Source: Pochonia chlamydosporia 170 (taxonomy: Eukaryota > Ascomycota > Sordariomycetes > Hypocreales > Clavicipitaceae). Taken from it: a DNA stretch of 64,000 nt. The translations under genes and the position numbers were made by a program. Below, piece by piece: positions 1-11,354 of this stretch. The first letter of the stretch is position 1. Each line of letters opens with the position of its first letter. Where the stretch lies: contig NW_019154045.1 of NCBI RefSeq assembly GCF_001653235.2, positions 496,001-560,000 of the forward strand, in the 5' to 3' direction. The notes below the pieces were generated by a model. The model searched no databases. It saw nothing but the letters and a program-made list of their open reading frames with translations, and was not told the origin of the DNA.

Positions 1-113
1 TTTATTGAATTGTGTTTAATCTCATTAGAGTTTTCCTGCTTTCCACGTACATAGGGCTTCCCGAGTCAGAGCCTACGGCCATTCCCATTCCCTGACTACT
101 TACCGAGTAAACC

Positions 114-1651
114 CTAGGGCAAATACCTTCGTGCCACAGCAAATGACGCGACGAGTAGCGCACTGCAAACCAAGAAGACATTGTCTCGATGCTCACTCCC
201 TATGATGTTGCGTTAGATATGGTGCGCTAACAGATGTATCCTCTCAATCAGCAACATACCTTCCCTGTCCAAGCTATGCCCAATGACAACAAATACATTG
301 AGGGGGAATCGTAAAATGCTGTAAATCATTGCTCGGCTCTTATCCTCAACCAACTCGCTCTTCAAGTTAGCCATAGCGGGAAAGTAAGCCCCGATACAAG
401 CCTCGAGAAAACAAAACGTCCAGAATATTGTCCTCTCGTTTCGAAGAGCAACTGCCAGCGCTAAACAGCAGGCCGCTAGTAAAATAACGTTGAATAAAAC
501 ATCGGTGGATCGCTGGGTCCCTTTTAATCGTCGAGCCAGATGACTTGCTAACGCCGGCCCGGCCATCATGGCGCACATGAAGTTGGAGAATATAAGTCCA
601 AACGGCAGGTCCTTGGTTGAACCAGTTGCTGTCCGTGCAGTTTGCAAAGCGGCAGACCAGAAAAATATGAAAAGATACATTGTGCCTTCAAACACGCACG
701 AGATTAGCCCCAGTGATAAGATCTTGGGGTTGCCAGTAATGGCACGAATGCCAGATTTGAAGCTGTCCGATGGTGTCTGGCCCAACTTCAAGGACCCCAA
801 ATTCTCTCGCTATGAAGCATATGAGTTAAGGCAACCATAGTGACAGTTTGTTCATTACTTACCCAATTCTTTGAAATGAAAGCCGCCGATACACAACAAC
901 ATGCTATGGCAAGCATAAATGGCCAAGTTCGCGTACCTGAAACCGTTACAAGTACGTCACCCAAAACGCCGCAAACAATGGCAACGACACAGCTAATGGT
1001 GGTCATGGTGCTGAATACGGGGCCAAGATCCAGCTCAGAGGACTGCAATCCCCTATCATGGTAGTCCGAGATCATCCACGCTTCGAAGACACTATATAGA
1101 AGCGTGGTGCAAACGCCGCCAGCAAAGCGTCCGAGGAACAAGATCGGCAAGCTGTCACTTATCATTGTCAAGCACGTTACTGCATACAGAACGCAGTATA
1201 GCAAGCAAGCCTTCTTTCGCCCAAACCTGTCAGCGGCACCGCCTACAAATGAGGCACTGATGCCGCCGGAGATGAAGCCGACGGAGTACAAGGTGGCAAC
1301 CATTTTCTCAGGAAGATGCTTGTCATACTTGTAAAGAGCGTAGATATGAGGGCCCTAGTTCTCAGTTAATTAGGGACTGCTGATTGCATGGGCACATGAA
1401 ATGCCCAACAAAACTCGACGTACCTGCAACCAATCTGCCGCAGCGGCTAGTGTATATGGGATGAAAAAGTTCAACTGAAACTCTCGAGCCTGTGCACTTG
1501 GCTTTGCATCTTTCTCACCAACTTCTACTGCCGCTTGATCCGGAGATGGTGGTGCTTGGCCATGTTTCCAAGACGGTTTTCGGTGTTGAGACCAAACAAG
1601 ATAGGTGTTTGCCGCGGCAAATAACCCCAAATTTGCTTGATAAAAGTCCAT
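114..1651 (-). CDS. MFSD5-like molybdate-anion transporter (MFS)
   Basis: Exons (minus): 1651-1424, 1354-863, 809-260, 199-114; all junctions are GT..AG and in phase, giving 451 aa, close to human MFSD5 (about 450 aa). The N-terminus (MDFYQANLGLFAA) is a first membrane helix. The block DWLQGPHIYALYKY, then DRFGRKKACLLY (cytoplasmic loop 2-3 motif of MFS) and the late RFPLNVFVVIGHSLDREG segment are hallmarks of the MFSD5/MOT2 molybdate-anion transporter family. Known members are 12-helix plasma or internal membrane carriers; one member of the family takes up molybdate, needed for molybdenum cofactor. The substrate here is inferred from family only. The gene is divergent from the FkbM gene at 2414 and ends 113 bases from the window edge. 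Confidence 0.85.
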
Positions 1652-2413
1652 AATAATCGTCCTGAAAGTACTTACGCGGATGTGAAGCAATGCGACGATT
1701 TAGCTACATCTGCCTCAATTTGTTGGTATAATTGGAAACTATGGTGTTTTTACCTCGCCTGCATGTTGAGTATAAAAGGGAAACCCTCATTTTGCGCCAA
1801 ACTAATTCCAATTACGCGCTTGTCTCACTGAAACGAGTGCCAGAGCAGTTAATTGAAGTCCGGTTGAAGGTTTCAGTAAGACACTAAACGCGACCAGCAG
1901 CATTCCCCTCCTCAAGGGAAGCTGCTCGGCCTGGCCCATGTTCTAACTTTGTTAGATCTGACAAAACGCGCGCTAGTCAAATATTTGCCCATAAATTCGC
2001 CGGATGAGGAGAGGTGAGACCGTATCAATATGTCTACATCTCCAGTGTACTGTAACGGGAGTGTACCGGAAGCAGATAAGCTGCTGGAGCTGCAATAAAG
2101 TTGGCTAGAGCTCTCGGATCGCCTCCCGCTAGTTGGAAAGTTGGAATGCAAACAGGGAATGGGCGATTTGCATTGTCTAAGGGAACCTTTTGCCAGTCAT
2201 TTACGTGTATTGTAGACGCATATTTACAATTTGGATCATCTTTCAAAGAAACCCTCGACTAACAGGCAAGCTGGATTCAACCCTTTTGTTTCCTTGTCTT
2301 CGCTTTGATCAAACTTTCATGGATTTCTGTTAATTGTGGCCCAAACCAACTCTTCCCATCTCGTCCTCCGCCTAGTTCTTCTCGTCAAGTCATTGTTCTT
2401 CTGCACAGCCAAC
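1652..2413. promoter_or_regulatory. Divergent intergenic region between MFSD5-like and FkbM genes
   Basis: No gene is recognised in these 762 bases. The part next to the FkbM gene is pyrimidine-rich (about 2280-2400), typical of a fungal 5' leader. A TATAAAAG lies on the + strand near 1771 but is 640 bases from the nearest + start, so its role is unclear. Short open frames here show no family features. Confidence 0.5.
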
Positions 2414-3240
2414 ATGGGTATCAAAAGATCAAACCAACAACTTGCCATTGTGGGTGTATGGGTTGTATTATTCCTCGTCGCGTATTTGAGCCTCGTCCCA
2501 TCACATGGAGGCGTAGGTTTTCTGAACCATGCGCTTGGCCGCGGCGGTATCAGACCAAGATTCATCTTCGTCGATCTCGGAGCCAATCGTGCGGACTCAT
2601 TAGACGCTTTTCTCAGAAAAGAAGACGCAAAGTTCCAGTACGAGTTTCCCCGTCCTGACTGGGCGCGGTATGACGAGGCCGGTGAGTTGTTTGCATCCCG
2701 TTCTTTTGGCTGACTGTGAGCTGACAGACAACGCGTCTCATAGATATTTATCTCTTTGAAGGGAACCCAGTATTCAATCCGGCTCTAGTGCAAGCAAAGC
2801 AACGCTGCCGCGGCCAAGGGATCAATGTCAACATATTCCCTTCCACTATTGTGGACGTCAAAGACGGAACCCGGACTTTCTTCCTCGACACAGTAAACGA
2901 CGCTCACGATTACTGGGGATCGTCTACTTACGCGAATCACCACGATGCCGTCAATTCGGGATCGAACGGAACCGAGCTGACAGCAGTTAATATATCCAGG
3001 TGGCTGTTGATGAACACGCTGCCTCACGACTTCGTCGTTGTCAAGATGGACATTGAGGGCAGTGAATACGATGTTCTTCCACATATGGTGGAAATGGGCG
3101 CATGGACCGTCATTGACCATCTTCTTATCGAGTGGCATGAGAGTCTCCCCGATGAGGCCGCTGCTAAGAAAGCGAGTTTGGCGGCAGAGAAGCTGAAGGC
3201 AGAAGGCGTGAGCATGCCCGAGTACAACTCCCCAGCTTAG
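2414..3240 (+). CDS. FkbM-family methyltransferase, membrane-anchored
   Basis: Exons 2414-2681 and 2744-3240 (intron GTGAGT..CATAG), 254 aa. The first ATG in this frame gives a short basic N-terminus and one membrane helix at about residues 10-28, so the enzyme is probably a type II membrane protein of the secretory pathway. The S-adenosylmethionine-binding part shows VDLGAN (53-58), FEGNP (94-98, the acidic end of strand 2) and KMDIEGSEYD (190-199), the signature of Methyltransf_21/FkbM. Family members O-methylate sugars or small molecules. It is the first of four co-oriented genes for glycan enzymes, suggesting that it methylates the glycan those enzymes build (inference). Confidence 0.85.
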
Positions 3241-4204
3241 CTTTGAGTTGGGTTTTCGCAGTCGCCCAATACAATTCGTCTTGCTCAAATTGACCATTCA
3301 TAATACTAGCCTCATATCTTTCTTGTTTCCTTGTGACGAACCTTGGACCACTATTTGTAATACTCCTGTTCAGATCTGCCTGACAGAGGCGGCGTTTAAC
3401 GAGACAATGCCTCATTTTCACTTTACACCACCGGAAATAATTGTACCAGGCTCATATGAAGTGGATAAACCACTCAGGTTCGTATTTTGGGGTACTCTTT
3501 CTGCATAGGGAGCAAAATGGGGGATGAGGGTCTTACATATCGTCCGACATTAGACTTTGTAGGCATTTCTATGGTAGCTTCTGTGAGATGCTCTGACGCT
3601 CATGATAGTTTGATGGATCTAGTAATGCTTTTCTTTTGCAAATTTCACTTGTCTTCGCGTCTGGGACTTCACCTTCTTCCCCAGAGATATCAGGCCTCCA
3701 TGCGGCAACTTCTGATGACCTATACGCGAATAATAGCACTACAAGATTCCCTGTTTCCCACCCAGCGCATGGGTTTCAGCATGCCCCGCATTTGGCAGCT
3801 AGTTTCTTTCCGTTTTATGAGACTTCGTCAGCTTAGGTCGGAGATTTATCGACAGCCGTGGCCTAGGGTCAGCATGGCCGAAAAGGGCAGACAATGGAAT
3901 GCAAATAGTGGCTTCCAGCGCGCCATTGTCCATACACGATGCGGAATGCAATACTACGTTAAGAGTCTGGCCCACACGAGCAGACCAAAGCATTATTTCA
4001 CAGTGAACGTTGAATCGACGCGATCGGCCATTCATGTCTACTAAAATCTGGGCCGTTTGGGGTCCAAGGGCGCGATAAAGCTTAATCCCTAGAGTCAAGG
4101 GACATGGTCATGGACTGCCCTCATAACCTTTTCTATGCAACTCCGTCTGCATTCTTCTTTGACCTAAGCGTGTGTCATCTGTGTGTTATTTACTGTACGA
4201 AATC
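3241..4204. other. Intergenic region
   Basis: Contains the 3' flank of the FkbM gene and the promoter of the GT31-like gene. A 185-codon open frame at 3487-4044 (+) has no recognisable family motif and no supporting features, so it is not called. Otherwise I see nothing. Confidence 0.4.
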
Positions 4205-5816
4205 ATGTCGGGGATTCTAGCAAAGCAAGAAACACCATCACTGTGGCGCCGCAAGGCCGTATCATCACGATGGAGAAGGACCATTGTATTCTTACTCATG
4301 GTTTTCGCCTTTTTGTCGGCGCTGACTATAACTTCCAAACAAATCGGTCGAGTATGCTATGGGAACTCTTGCGGCATGTTCGGATTGCGGGAAATGCTGC
4401 CCAAGTTCGCACCCGACAGAGCGCACAGTAACCCTGGGGACAACATAGTCGACGACCGAGATCCGATACAGGGTCACAACATGGCAGAGGACGCCAAGGC
4501 TTCAATTCGCAGTGACGATGAGTGCGCTCACTTCCCAGATACCTCGAACGTTTTAATACTCATGAAGACTGGGGCATCTGAGGCTTATTCGAGGCTTCCT
4601 GTCCATCTGTTGACAATGCTAAAGTGTCTACCGAACAACTTCCTCCTATTCAGCGACATGGCCGAGAATATTGCCGGTCATACTGTTTACGACAGTCTCG
4701 AAAATGTGTTAGACTCGGTCAAGGAAAGCAACGGCGACTTCCACATTTACCATCGCCAGAACCAGTGTCCCATTGCTCACGAGCAGTGTAACCGGGATCA
4801 CGATGTTGGCTTTGAGGGGTGGAATCTCGACAAGTACAAGAATGTTCATATCGCGGAGAGGGCATATAAAATGAGACCAAACTACGATTGGTACTTTTTC
4901 ATCGATGCTGATACATACGTCAGCTTCCCGACTCTGATGGACTGGCTGCCTTCCGTTGATTCAAACAAGCTTCACTATATCGGCCACCAGAAACATTCTG
5001 GTACTTTCCCGTTTGCTCATGGCGGTAGCGGATACCTCATGTCCAAAGCCATAATGCGCTCCATGTTTTTTGGCAGAACGGGTGTCGCAAACAAGTATGA
5101 CGAGCCTACCCAGCAGGGCTGCTGTGGTGATATTATGTGGAGTGAAATCGTGCTCAACGAAACTGGACTGACTCCGGAGAACATGGTATGAGCATACCCA
5201 GCCCTAATACTTGTTGAGGAATGTCTAACAATACGGAACGTAGTGGCCAGCCATTAACGAGTTCAAACCACGCACCTTTAGTTACTACGAGGACCAGTGG
5301 TGCCAGCCTATTATCACATTACATCATGTCAATGGCGAGGAAATCAACGATTTATACGCTTTTGAGAAAGAGCAAAAGTTTGCCCACAGGATAACCATCA
5401 AAGATGTCTACAACCAGTTCGTGGCAGCCCACCTTCAAGAGGTGCAACCAGACTGGGACAATGAGAGTGAAGACGTGTATTATTTGGATGGAGAGGCCAG
5501 AGAGTACGAGGAGTCGGAGCTGGACAAGGCCAAGAAAGAAGACTTGTCGGATCAGGAACGAGAAGCACATAAGAGCCATTCAGACTGTAGAGCAGCCTGT
5601 GAGGCACAAGAGGACTGTTTTCAATGGAGGTATCGAAAGGGCATTTGCGGTTTAAGTTATAAGAAGTTTAAGCATGGTACTGCGGTAAAGCGGGACGACG
5701 ACGACTCACAACGCGCCTTTAGCGGCTGGGATATGAAGAGGATCAAGAAGTGGATTAACGAACAAGGCGATTGTGATGGGCCGTATCAATGGCGCGTACA
5801 GGACAATAAGGAGTAG
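4205..5816 (+). CDS. GT31-like (DUF604) glycosyltransferase with C-terminal Cys-rich segment
   Basis: Exons 4205-5185 and 5244-5816, 517 aa. A basic N-terminus followed by a helix at about 26-42 makes it a type II Golgi-style enzyme. The catalytic domain shows FFIDADTYVS with the DAD metal-binding triad (234-236), HGGSGYLMS (272-280) and QQGCCGDIMW, as in Fringe-like family 31 transferases of fungi, which add Gal/GlcNAc-type sugars in beta linkage. The C-terminal part carries an acidic spacer, then C..C..C..C at about 442-464 (SDCRAAC, EDCFQW, GICGLS), which resembles a PAN/apple fold used for carbohydrate or protein binding. An upstream GTG at 4172 is in frame, but the ATG at 4205 is preferred. 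Donor sugar and acceptor cannot be read from sequence. Confidence 0.85.
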
Positions 5817-7093
5817 CATTGGAATAAGCATGGATCAGTTATAAGTAGCACAAAATATAGATTTTAATTATTTTTCTATGTTTTATCCAAAGGCTTCTCG
5901 TTTCCCGCCGTCGCTTGTGCGAACCTCGTGCCGTCACCACTGGCTGATCACTGGTGAGCGTGTCGTATGAGAATGTTTTCAACAGTCCAGAACATGAGGT
6001 CTTCATCGTAGCTTAAGCATGGCATATCATGAATTTGGCTTGTTAATCGCGACCCGGGGGAAGTACTCCGGCAGTTGGTCCCTGTGCTTTGTCTTATGCT
6101 TGGCTCGGCCACAGAGCCCATTGCTACGTCCAAACATCCAAGGTTTGCGTTCTTGCGACATGAATGTAGCCGCAGAAGCTACTTGTTTTTGGTAGGGTTA
6201 GGTTATTTCCACCTTGAAAATACTTAATGACCTATGTTCGAGCCGGGGACTTGAATGGCCTGTATTGCACTGCATTAGACTTGACTTGTCACGAATGCTT
6301 CCCAATCTATGTGCTTCACCACCTATTCTTGCCGGAGCCATCAACACATTCGGAAGTTTCGGAAGCCAAAATTGCTGGCTCAGAAGAGTTCAACCACGTG
6401 CCAAGGAATTACGAGTTCCAAATCCACCAAACTTTCTTAAAATACTGCTTGTATATGTAACCCCAAGTGGGATGTTCTCCATGCAATGTAATATTTCTTC
6501 TCAACTTGCGCCTCCGACACATTGTGCTGTGGAAAACTGGACACTAACCCACCTAGGTAGCAGACTCAGGCGGCCTAATGGTGGCATGTCTCAATTCTAG
6601 ACCAGGACGCGTTGGTATTTCTCACTGGGGCATCCCTTTATTGGCGCCAGGCCCCTTAAAGACGCCGCCTACTGACACGAAAACAGGGCGTGAACACAAT
6701 ACAGTGGGCATTCCAACGCCTCTGTCAGAGGGGTGACCCCTTCACAATTGGCAAGCACTTTCCTGTTTGCGGCCCGAGGTCTTCGTCCAGTGCCGTTGAC
6801 CAAAAGTACACGAGCTTCATGCCACATTTTGAACTGTATTTTATTTCTCCCTATATTTCTCAGTCAACATCGTAATCATCACAAGTTTTGCTCTGGATTC
6901 ACCCAAGAGAGCCTGGCTGTCTTGTGGTTGCTACACAGGCAAGGTGGAATTTGCGGCACTTACACATTGGAGGATACGAAGCTGATTGCTTTTTTACTAT
7001 GCCCTTTCACACCAACCGAACGAAGCATCCTTGATTTCCAAGTGCCACGACCGAATCCATTACCGAGTTTCAACATTGAGCGTCCTGTGACTA
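5817..7093. other. Intergenic region
   Basis: Gene-free interval of about 1.3 kb between two co-oriented glycosyltransferase genes. Open frames at 6214-6600 and 6733-7125 have no motifs, and their low-complexity residue use suggests chance. The first 60 bases are AT-rich and may hold the 3' end signal of the GT31-like gene. Confidence 0.4.
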
Positions 7094-8167
7094 ATGATCG
7101 CGATGAATATCCCAAGATGGGCTAAAATTAGCCTGGGTATCGCGGTCGCAGTCTTGATCTACAACACAAATGTATTCGTTCGCCACCGATACGGCCACGT
7201 CAAATGGCTTGAAACTCATCCACTGCAAGTCCATGGCGATGGCACTTGCGCTGACTCCATCAGAGTCTCCGAGAGTCTAATAGAAAAAGCAAAAGGCATG
7301 CGGCAGCAGTGTCAGAACTCGGCTTCGCCTCTACGAGCATATGGATCCTGGGGAACACGAATTGCAACAGCGACAACACACTTCTCTAATCCCGACAATC
7401 CCCAGAGATTTTTCCAAAAGGGCATAGAAACACACATTCTGCACAGTCTGATACATGGCTCGCGATTACATGTCTTGTGCACGCCAATCATTGATCACAT
7501 GTGGAACAAGCAAGCGTTCGTTCAATCGATTCTTCTGCAGGAACTGGCAAAACCGCCACAGGAACGCCTCGAATGGATATTCTGGGCAGATCGAGATACC
7601 GTCATTTTAGACTATTGCCGCAACCCTGCCAGCTATATCCCTGCAAAATCGCATAGAAGCTACAACGCAGCCACAGAACCGACAAGGGAGCAAAATCTCA
7701 ACTTGCTCATAACCCAGGACACGAGAGGCCTAAATGCTGGCGTCTTTCTTATCCGCGTATGTGATTGGAGTGTCAACTTTCTCAGCGACGTGATTGCCTT
7801 TCGGCATTTCAAGCCCGACGTCGAACTTCCATTCGACGAGCAAACCGCAATGGAGCAACTTCTTCAGGAGGACCGATATAAAGACAATGTTGCGTACATC
7901 CCGCAGCCTTGGATTAACACATATGCATGGGATACAGCGGAGGACTTTATGAACAGAAAAGACGTCGAAGGCCTCGACGACTGGGCGGCCCGGAAAGGGG
8001 ACTTTCTCATTCACTTTGCGGGAAATTGGAACAAAGAACTGAACCTTGTTGAATATGCGGATGTTGGAGAGAAGATGTTCAATATTTGGCAGACAAGAGA
8101 CATCCTGCGGGACGTAAGCATGGATATTGACTACTTCTGGGGGAACTTCAGCAATGGACAGGGCTGA
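7094..8167 (+). CDS. GT34 galactosyl/mannosyltransferase (GMA12/MNN10 family)
   Basis: Single exon, 357 aa, starting at the first ATG of the frame. Helix at about 11-28 gives a type II topology. FWADRDTVI holds a D-x-D variant, DRD (166-168), for metal/nucleotide-sugar binding; GLNAGVFLIR (212-221) and IHFAGNWNK (306-314) are the other GT34 blocks. Known relatives add alpha-1,2-galactose (Gma12) or alpha-1,6-mannose (Mnn10) in the Golgi. It sits third in the row of four glycan genes. Which sugar it uses is not visible from sequence. Confidence 0.9.
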   Translation: MIAMNIPRWAKISLGIAVAVLIYNTNVFVRHRYGHVKWLETHPLQVHGDGTCADSIRVSESLIEKAKGMRQQCQNSASPLRAYGSWGTRIATATTHFSNPDNPQRFFQKGIETHILHSLIHGSRLHVLCTPIIDHMWNKQAFVQSILLQELAKPPQERLEWIFWADRDTVILDYCRNPASYIPAKSHRSYNAATEPTREQNLNLLITQDTRGLNAGVFLIRVCDWSVNFLSDVIAFRHFKPDVELPFDEQTAMEQLLQEDRYKDNVAYIPQPWINTYAWDTAEDFMNRKDVEGLDDWAARKGDFLIHFAGNWNKELNLVEYADVGEKMFNIWQTRDILRDVSMDIDYFWGNFSNGQG

Positions 8168-8839
8168 AAGTGTTCATTCAACGTGGCAATTTAGCTGTTA
8201 GTCGTTTTAGAACCGCTCATGGACTACTTGAAAGAGCAGCAAATTATCATCCTGCACACTCTTTCAGTAGCTGTGCACTATGGGTGTCTCCAACGGACGT
8301 CTGGTCCGTCGTTCATCGATTTGTATCAGCACAGAGCATTAAAGCTATCATGATTCAATCACATTTTGTGTCCCATTTTTCACTAGGAGTGACATATCGG
8401 CGTACTGGAGGATGAAGACGGTACAAGAGGACCAGCCTCGGGTCAGTTCCGGATCTGGCTAACACTTTACCACGGTGACAGAGACGCAAAGATCCTGAAA
8501 TGATATCCACGTGATCATTTTCCTAGTTGCAATACTTCCAAGACATATTGGCTATGACTACCGAATGCATCACTTGGCTAATGGGACCTAGCACCTTGTT
8601 TGCGGCCCAATGAATAGACTTCTTCATTCCAATCTAACGCGTGCCCACATACCTCTGGCCGCCGAGACTCCGGCGTGTCAGTTGACTCCCTTGCAATGAA
8701 CCCTTTAGCCTGTTGTTTTGTGAGGATTTGGAAAAGAATACCTCGCTAAACTACAAGAAGATAACTCTTTGCCATCAAATCCATCTTGTTCATCTGATAG
8801 AACGACTGTAGCCGTCACTGCGGCTGCTCGTGCATCACA
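8168..8839. promoter_or_regulatory. Intergenic region upstream of GT25 gene
   Basis: About 670 bases without a recognisable gene. It holds the presumed promoter of the GT25 gene; no clear TATA element was found. Confidence 0.4.
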
Positions 8840-10117
8840 ATGATGATCCGGAACAGTCGTCAGTATTGGCTTCAGGTCATTGGAGTTGGTTTCATTATCG
8901 CTACTTCAATTTACGTACTGACTGGAGAAATTGCAAACAACTTACGCAGCTCTATGGGCATCGCATCCGCTTCACAGCTGCTGCATCGTCCCTCTACTCG
9001 GCCTCATGAACCGACCGGCGACTCAGCGGGAAACAGTACATTGGGGTTCGACACCGTATATTTTATCAACATGGCTACACGTTATGATCGTCTTGACGCA
9101 GCATCTCTTCAGGCATATCTATCCGGAATAGATATTACTCTGTCGTCAGGGGTCAGTCCAGACATGATGCATGATGTCGGCATGCCACCTACGCACACCC
9201 CGGGTTTGCTTGGTGATGGACAAAAAGGTTGCTGGAGAGCACATGCCAATGTAAGAATCTGCTCGAAAAAGTTGAATTTCTCAGGCTAGTGCCCCTAATT
9301 TACGCACGTTTAGATTTGGTCAAAGATGCTGCGCGAAAACACGAAAGCCGCTCTAATTATCGAAGCTGACGCGAGTTGGGACACTAATCTGCGTGAGATT
9401 ATGTTAAACTTGAACAGAAATTTCACAGAGTTCCTCCGCAGTACCGACTCACAGAGCCTACCGAAACCAAGGCTGAGAAGCCAGTCGCAGATGACACAAA
9501 ACGAGCCCTTGGATATGAATGACGAGGACCCCTGGCATAGTGACCACTGGGATATTATTTCGATTGGGCAGTGTTCCGAGGAAACACTTAACAGCGATAT
9601 CAACATGATTTATGATGATCCACACGTACCTCCAGGGATGGACTATTATGGTCGAATATTAGGCCGGGAGAGAGTTATTAGGAAGGCTGGTCATCAGGGA
9701 TGCACGACTGGGTACGCAGTTAGTCTGAATGGCGCGGCAAAGCTATTGCTTCGTTTCGCAGCAGACTTGGACCAAGCAGTAGATATGGGCATGTCGAGCC
9801 TCGTTCAGAGCGGCCACCTCACTTCTTATAGTGTATATCCACCAATTCTGGCGCAATGGGTGTATGTTGATGGAATTAGCATGGATCAACGGGGATCAAA
9901 TAGCGACATGGGAGGCACCGAAGGAAGTTCCATTGGCAGCGAGTCGGATCCAAACGCTGTAGATTGGGAGGATGTAAGGAAAGCTGGAAGTGTCTGGGCA
10001 CCTAAGAAGTGGCCATCGAATGCGGCGTTTGAGGAGATGGCTCTGCAGAGTGCATGGCAACAAATATTTGGGGGCGCAGATCCGTACACCGGGCTCACGA
10101 CAACGTACTCTTGGTAG
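8840..10117 (+). CDS. GT25-family glycosyltransferase, type II membrane
   Basis: Exons 8840-9250 and 9314-10117 (GTAAGA..TTTAG), 404 aa. N-terminal helix about 10-28. YFINMATRYDRLDA (74-87) is the donor-binding start of the LPS-type family 25 domain; GCWRAHAN precedes the splice site; LIIEADASWD (151-160) corresponds to the family's acidic metal-binding motif, here E-A-D rather than E-D-D; GHQGCTTGYAVS (263-274) is the late conserved block. Bacterial relatives add galactose to lipopolysaccharide; eukaryotic relatives glycosylate collagen; fungal substrates are undefined. It is the last of the four-gene glycan row. There is a second ATG one codon downstream at 8843. Confidence 0.85.
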
Positions 10118-11354
10118 TTTTTGATGATAACTAGCATATATACTCACAGAATGTATTCATTACTATACAGGCCAGGTTGTCTCGTAGTCTCGACCATCGA
10201 GCTTGGACACACATCTCTAGTTCAACATTGTTGAGTGCTGCGGACACCATGATCATCAAGTACTTTCCTTCAGATTCCCCAGCTTCGCGTAATTAGAGCA
10301 CTTTGAAGTGCTGTGGTTGTTGTCGACGAATCTTACAGGCATAGCTGATGGACTTGGCAGAGACTGCCGTGTGCATGATGCCCTTATTATTGTGACAGCA
10401 TTGTTTGCAATTGTCGTGTGAACCTCTACATTTATGCCAAGGTCTTGTTGCTCCAGTTAGTAAGCTTGGCAGTTGTGTTTTATGTGGACTTAAAAGTGGC
10501 ACTGTCGTTGCAAATGCTGAACCTGCTTACGTATACTTCATTTGTCCTTTTCTCTTTCTCGGCGACTTATAGCTTGATAAGCCCTCTTTTATGACACTCA
10601 ATTGTCTATTTTAACGGCTGTAATGTGAAAGAACTAATTCCTATCATCGAAAATATGAGGTATTGTTGTAATGACTTGTCTCGTCACCGTAGGAGAGGGG
10701 TTTAAGCTTACTTTTAGGCTCGGCCAACGTCACAGATTGTTGATCCATGTATGATTAACAAAACTTCACAGTATTTGAACAGTTTCTGCTCGGTATTTCC
10801 AAACAAGGTCTTCCGAGTCCAGGCTGCTGTCACCGTTGCCACCTTGGCACTGAAAAACCGGCAGTTGCCAAGAGGCTAGATGCGCAAAACCAACCAGAAC
10901 CACATGTAAATAGTTCAGATCCTTGAAAAGCACCCAATTTTTTAGAGGGGGCAATGTGAGCCTATGCTATTGCTACTCAGTGGCATTCGGACGGAACATG
11001 TTCGGTTTCGCGAGCTAAAAAGCGGCCGCTCAGGCTGGGGCAAGGAGGTAATACACTTGATCCCGGGCAGCTGATTCGACTGTGATGCTGGCCCACTCTT
11101 TACGACGATGTTTGCTTGATCATCTCTCAGAAGTGTCGTGACATGATTAATACCGGAGGTAATGATCTAAGCCAAGCCGTTGCCCAGCCCGCAACCCCAC
11201 AACATCGAACTGTCTTCAATTTTGCATATGGGGAGTTATCTATCTATAAAAGATGGGCAAATGCGGCCATTGCCATGTAAGTAGGTACGGAGTTGCGCCG
11301 AAACGTTATACCTTCCCAAACGTATTACCGAAGAGTGTACGCAAAGAAGGAGAA
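10118..11354. promoter_or_regulatory. Intergenic region upstream of sugar porter
   Basis: About 1.2 kb without a recognised gene, separating the glycan row from the sugar-porter gene. The only readable element is a TATA box at 11245-11252, listed separately. Confidence 0.4.
11245..11252 (+). promoter_or_regulatory. TATA box of sugar porter gene
   Basis: TATAAAAG lies 103 bases upstream of the ATG at 11355. Its position favours 11355 over an in-frame ATG-like start at 11253, which would overlap the core promoter. Confidence 0.55.

Noticed and set aside
3487..4044. 185-codon open frame on the + strand
   Set aside because: No recognised motif, odd composition, and it lies in a gap between two well-defined genes; likely chance.
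6225..6260. tRNA-like TTCGAGCC word
   Set aside because: No cloverleaf; the bases fit random intergenic sequence.
11253..11354. N-terminal extension of the sugar porter from an upstream ATG
   Set aside because: Would start inside or next to the TATA box at 11245-11252; family members do not need the extension.
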